Below are positions 63,456-64,000 of a DNA stretch of 64,000 nt, piece by piece (position 1 is the first letter of the stretch; each line of letters begins with the position of its first letter). The notes below the pieces were generated by a model, which saw only the letters and a list, made by a program, of their open reading frames with translations, was not told the origin of the DNA and made no database searches. Both the position numbers and the translations under genes were made by a program. Source of the DNA: Phyllobacterium sp. OV277 (GTDB lineage: Bacteria > Pseudomonadota > Alphaproteobacteria > Rhizobiales > Rhizobiaceae). Where the stretch lies: assembly GCF_900104355.1 (NCBI RefSeq), contig NZ_FNIY01000006.1:1-64000 (forward strand). The letters are read 5' to 3'.

Positions 63456-64000
63456 GTCTCGTGCCATGTGCGTCCGTCGCGCTCAATCAGGGCGATAGCG
63501 GCGGATGGCCCCCATGTTCCGGCTGTGTATCCAGCGGCAGGCTGGTCATTATCCGTCCATGCCTTGAGGATCGGATCGACCCAGCGCCATGCTGCCACCA
63601 CTTCATCGCGCCGCATGAACAGGGTCTGATTGCCGCGCACCACGTCCATCAGCAAGCGCTCGTAAGCATCGGGGCTGCGCACCTGAAATGATTCTGCAAA
63701 GCTCATATCAAGCGGAACGTGACGCAGGCGCATGCCGCCCGGACCCGGGTCTTTAATCATCATCCACTGCTTGACGCCTTCGTCAGGCTGCAAGCGGATA
63801 ACCAGCTGATTGGCAACCACGCGGCCCGCGCTTTCACCAAAAATCGAGTGTGGAATGGGCTTGAATGAAACCACGATTTCCGATGCGCGCGTTGCCAGCC
63901 GCTTGCCAGTTCGCAGATAGAAGGGAACACCAGCCCAGCGCCAATTGGCGATTTCGGCTTTGATGGCAACAAAGGTTTCCGTGTTGCTCGCGGAGCCCAA
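63452..64000 (-). CDS. zwf: Glucose-6-phosphate dehydrogenase, C-terminal part (partial)
   Basis: The 3' part of zwf, 182 codons within the window; the start lies beyond base 64000. The sequence TFVAIKAEIANWRWAGVPFY, RTGKRLATRASEIVVSFKP and the C-terminal DVVRGNQTLFMRRDEV are those of the alpha+beta domain of G6PDH, which binds glucose-6-phosphate and forms the dimer interface. The frame runs off the window edge without interruption. The enzyme feeds 6-phosphogluconolactone to pgl and edd in the same operon, making NADPH or NADH. Confidence 0.95.
   Translation of the reverse strand: MGSASNTETFVAIKAEIANWRWAGVPFYLRTGKRLATRASEIVVSFKPIPHSIFGESAGRVVANQLVIRLQPDEGVKQWMMIKDPGPGGMRLRHVPLDMSFAESFQVRSPDAYERLLMDVVRGNQTLFMRRDEVVAAWRWVDPILKAWTDNDQPAAGYTAGTWGPSAAIALIERDGRTWHET

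Noticed and set aside
1-64000. CRISPR arrays, insertion sequences, transposases or integrases.
   Set aside because: No spaced repeats of constant length and no transposase or integrase motif seen on either strand. The DUF6460 protein is sometimes mislabelled integrase but has no recombinase residues.

Overview
The window looks like a chromosomal segment of an alphaproteobacterium of the order Hyphomicrobiales (Rhizobiales), probably Brucellaceae or Phyllobacteriaceae. The clues are the gene order murA - DUF2948 - hisD - UPF0262 - low-Mr phosphatase - infA - maf - yacG, a hemA of the aminolevulinate synthase (Shemin) type, a zwf-pgl-edd Entner-Doudoroff operon, a DUF1127 micro-protein gene and a compact ureDABCEFG set. 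I cannot fix the genus from the sequence alone.

Layout. 0-7 kb: tail of a receiver-domain protein, small enzymes, then a minus-strand vgrG module (vgrG, a six-cysteine exported protein, a 311-residue protein with hydrophobic stretches, a 189-residue unknown, a PAAR tip protein). No type VI sheath, baseplate or ATPase gene is present, so this is an orphan VgrG island and the best place here to look for an undescribed effector/immunity set. 7-24 kb: housekeeping and small metabolic genes (MATE transporter, ddl, pyrD, pip, a convergent response regulator/histidine kinase pair, mscL, aminotransferase, AbrB-type transporter, hemA, galE, mgtC, azoreductase with divergent LysR). 24.9-26.6 kb: a polysaccharide deacetylase/glycosyltransferase pair. 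26.6-27.5 kb: a short island beside tRNA-Thr with an orphan gene, a frameshifted coding remnant and DnaA-box-like sites. 27.6-34.8 kb: the conserved murA-to-yacG block and tRNA-Phe. 34.9-41 kb: outer-membrane protein, amidase, glycerate kinase, several small exported proteins, a 47-codon DUF1127 gene and a strong candidate small RNA with three CCUCCUCCC loops. 42-47.7 kb: urease operon, with an opposite-strand secreted-protein gene lodged between ureB and ureC. 47.8-57.5 kb: proC, then a Wzx/Wzy-type exopolysaccharide locus (ligase/polymerase, four glycosyltransferase-like genes, flippase, Wzz/GumC chain-length protein). 57.5-61 kb: an isolated SoxB-like sarcosine oxidase beta subunit facing folD and a GATase1-AraC regulator. 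61-64 kb: edd, pgl and the 3' part of zwf.

How parts work together. Sugar acids enter the Entner-Doudoroff route through Zwf-Pgl-Edd. SoxB-like oxidation of N-methyl compounds would feed one-carbon units to FolD. The urease genes make a nickel enzyme with its full maturation set. The polysaccharide genes assemble, flip and polymerise a surface glycan. On the regulatory side, the DUF1127 gene and the candidate small RNA carry the same 13-base element (TTGCATAGCAGCA) just upstream, so they are probably controlled by one transcription factor.
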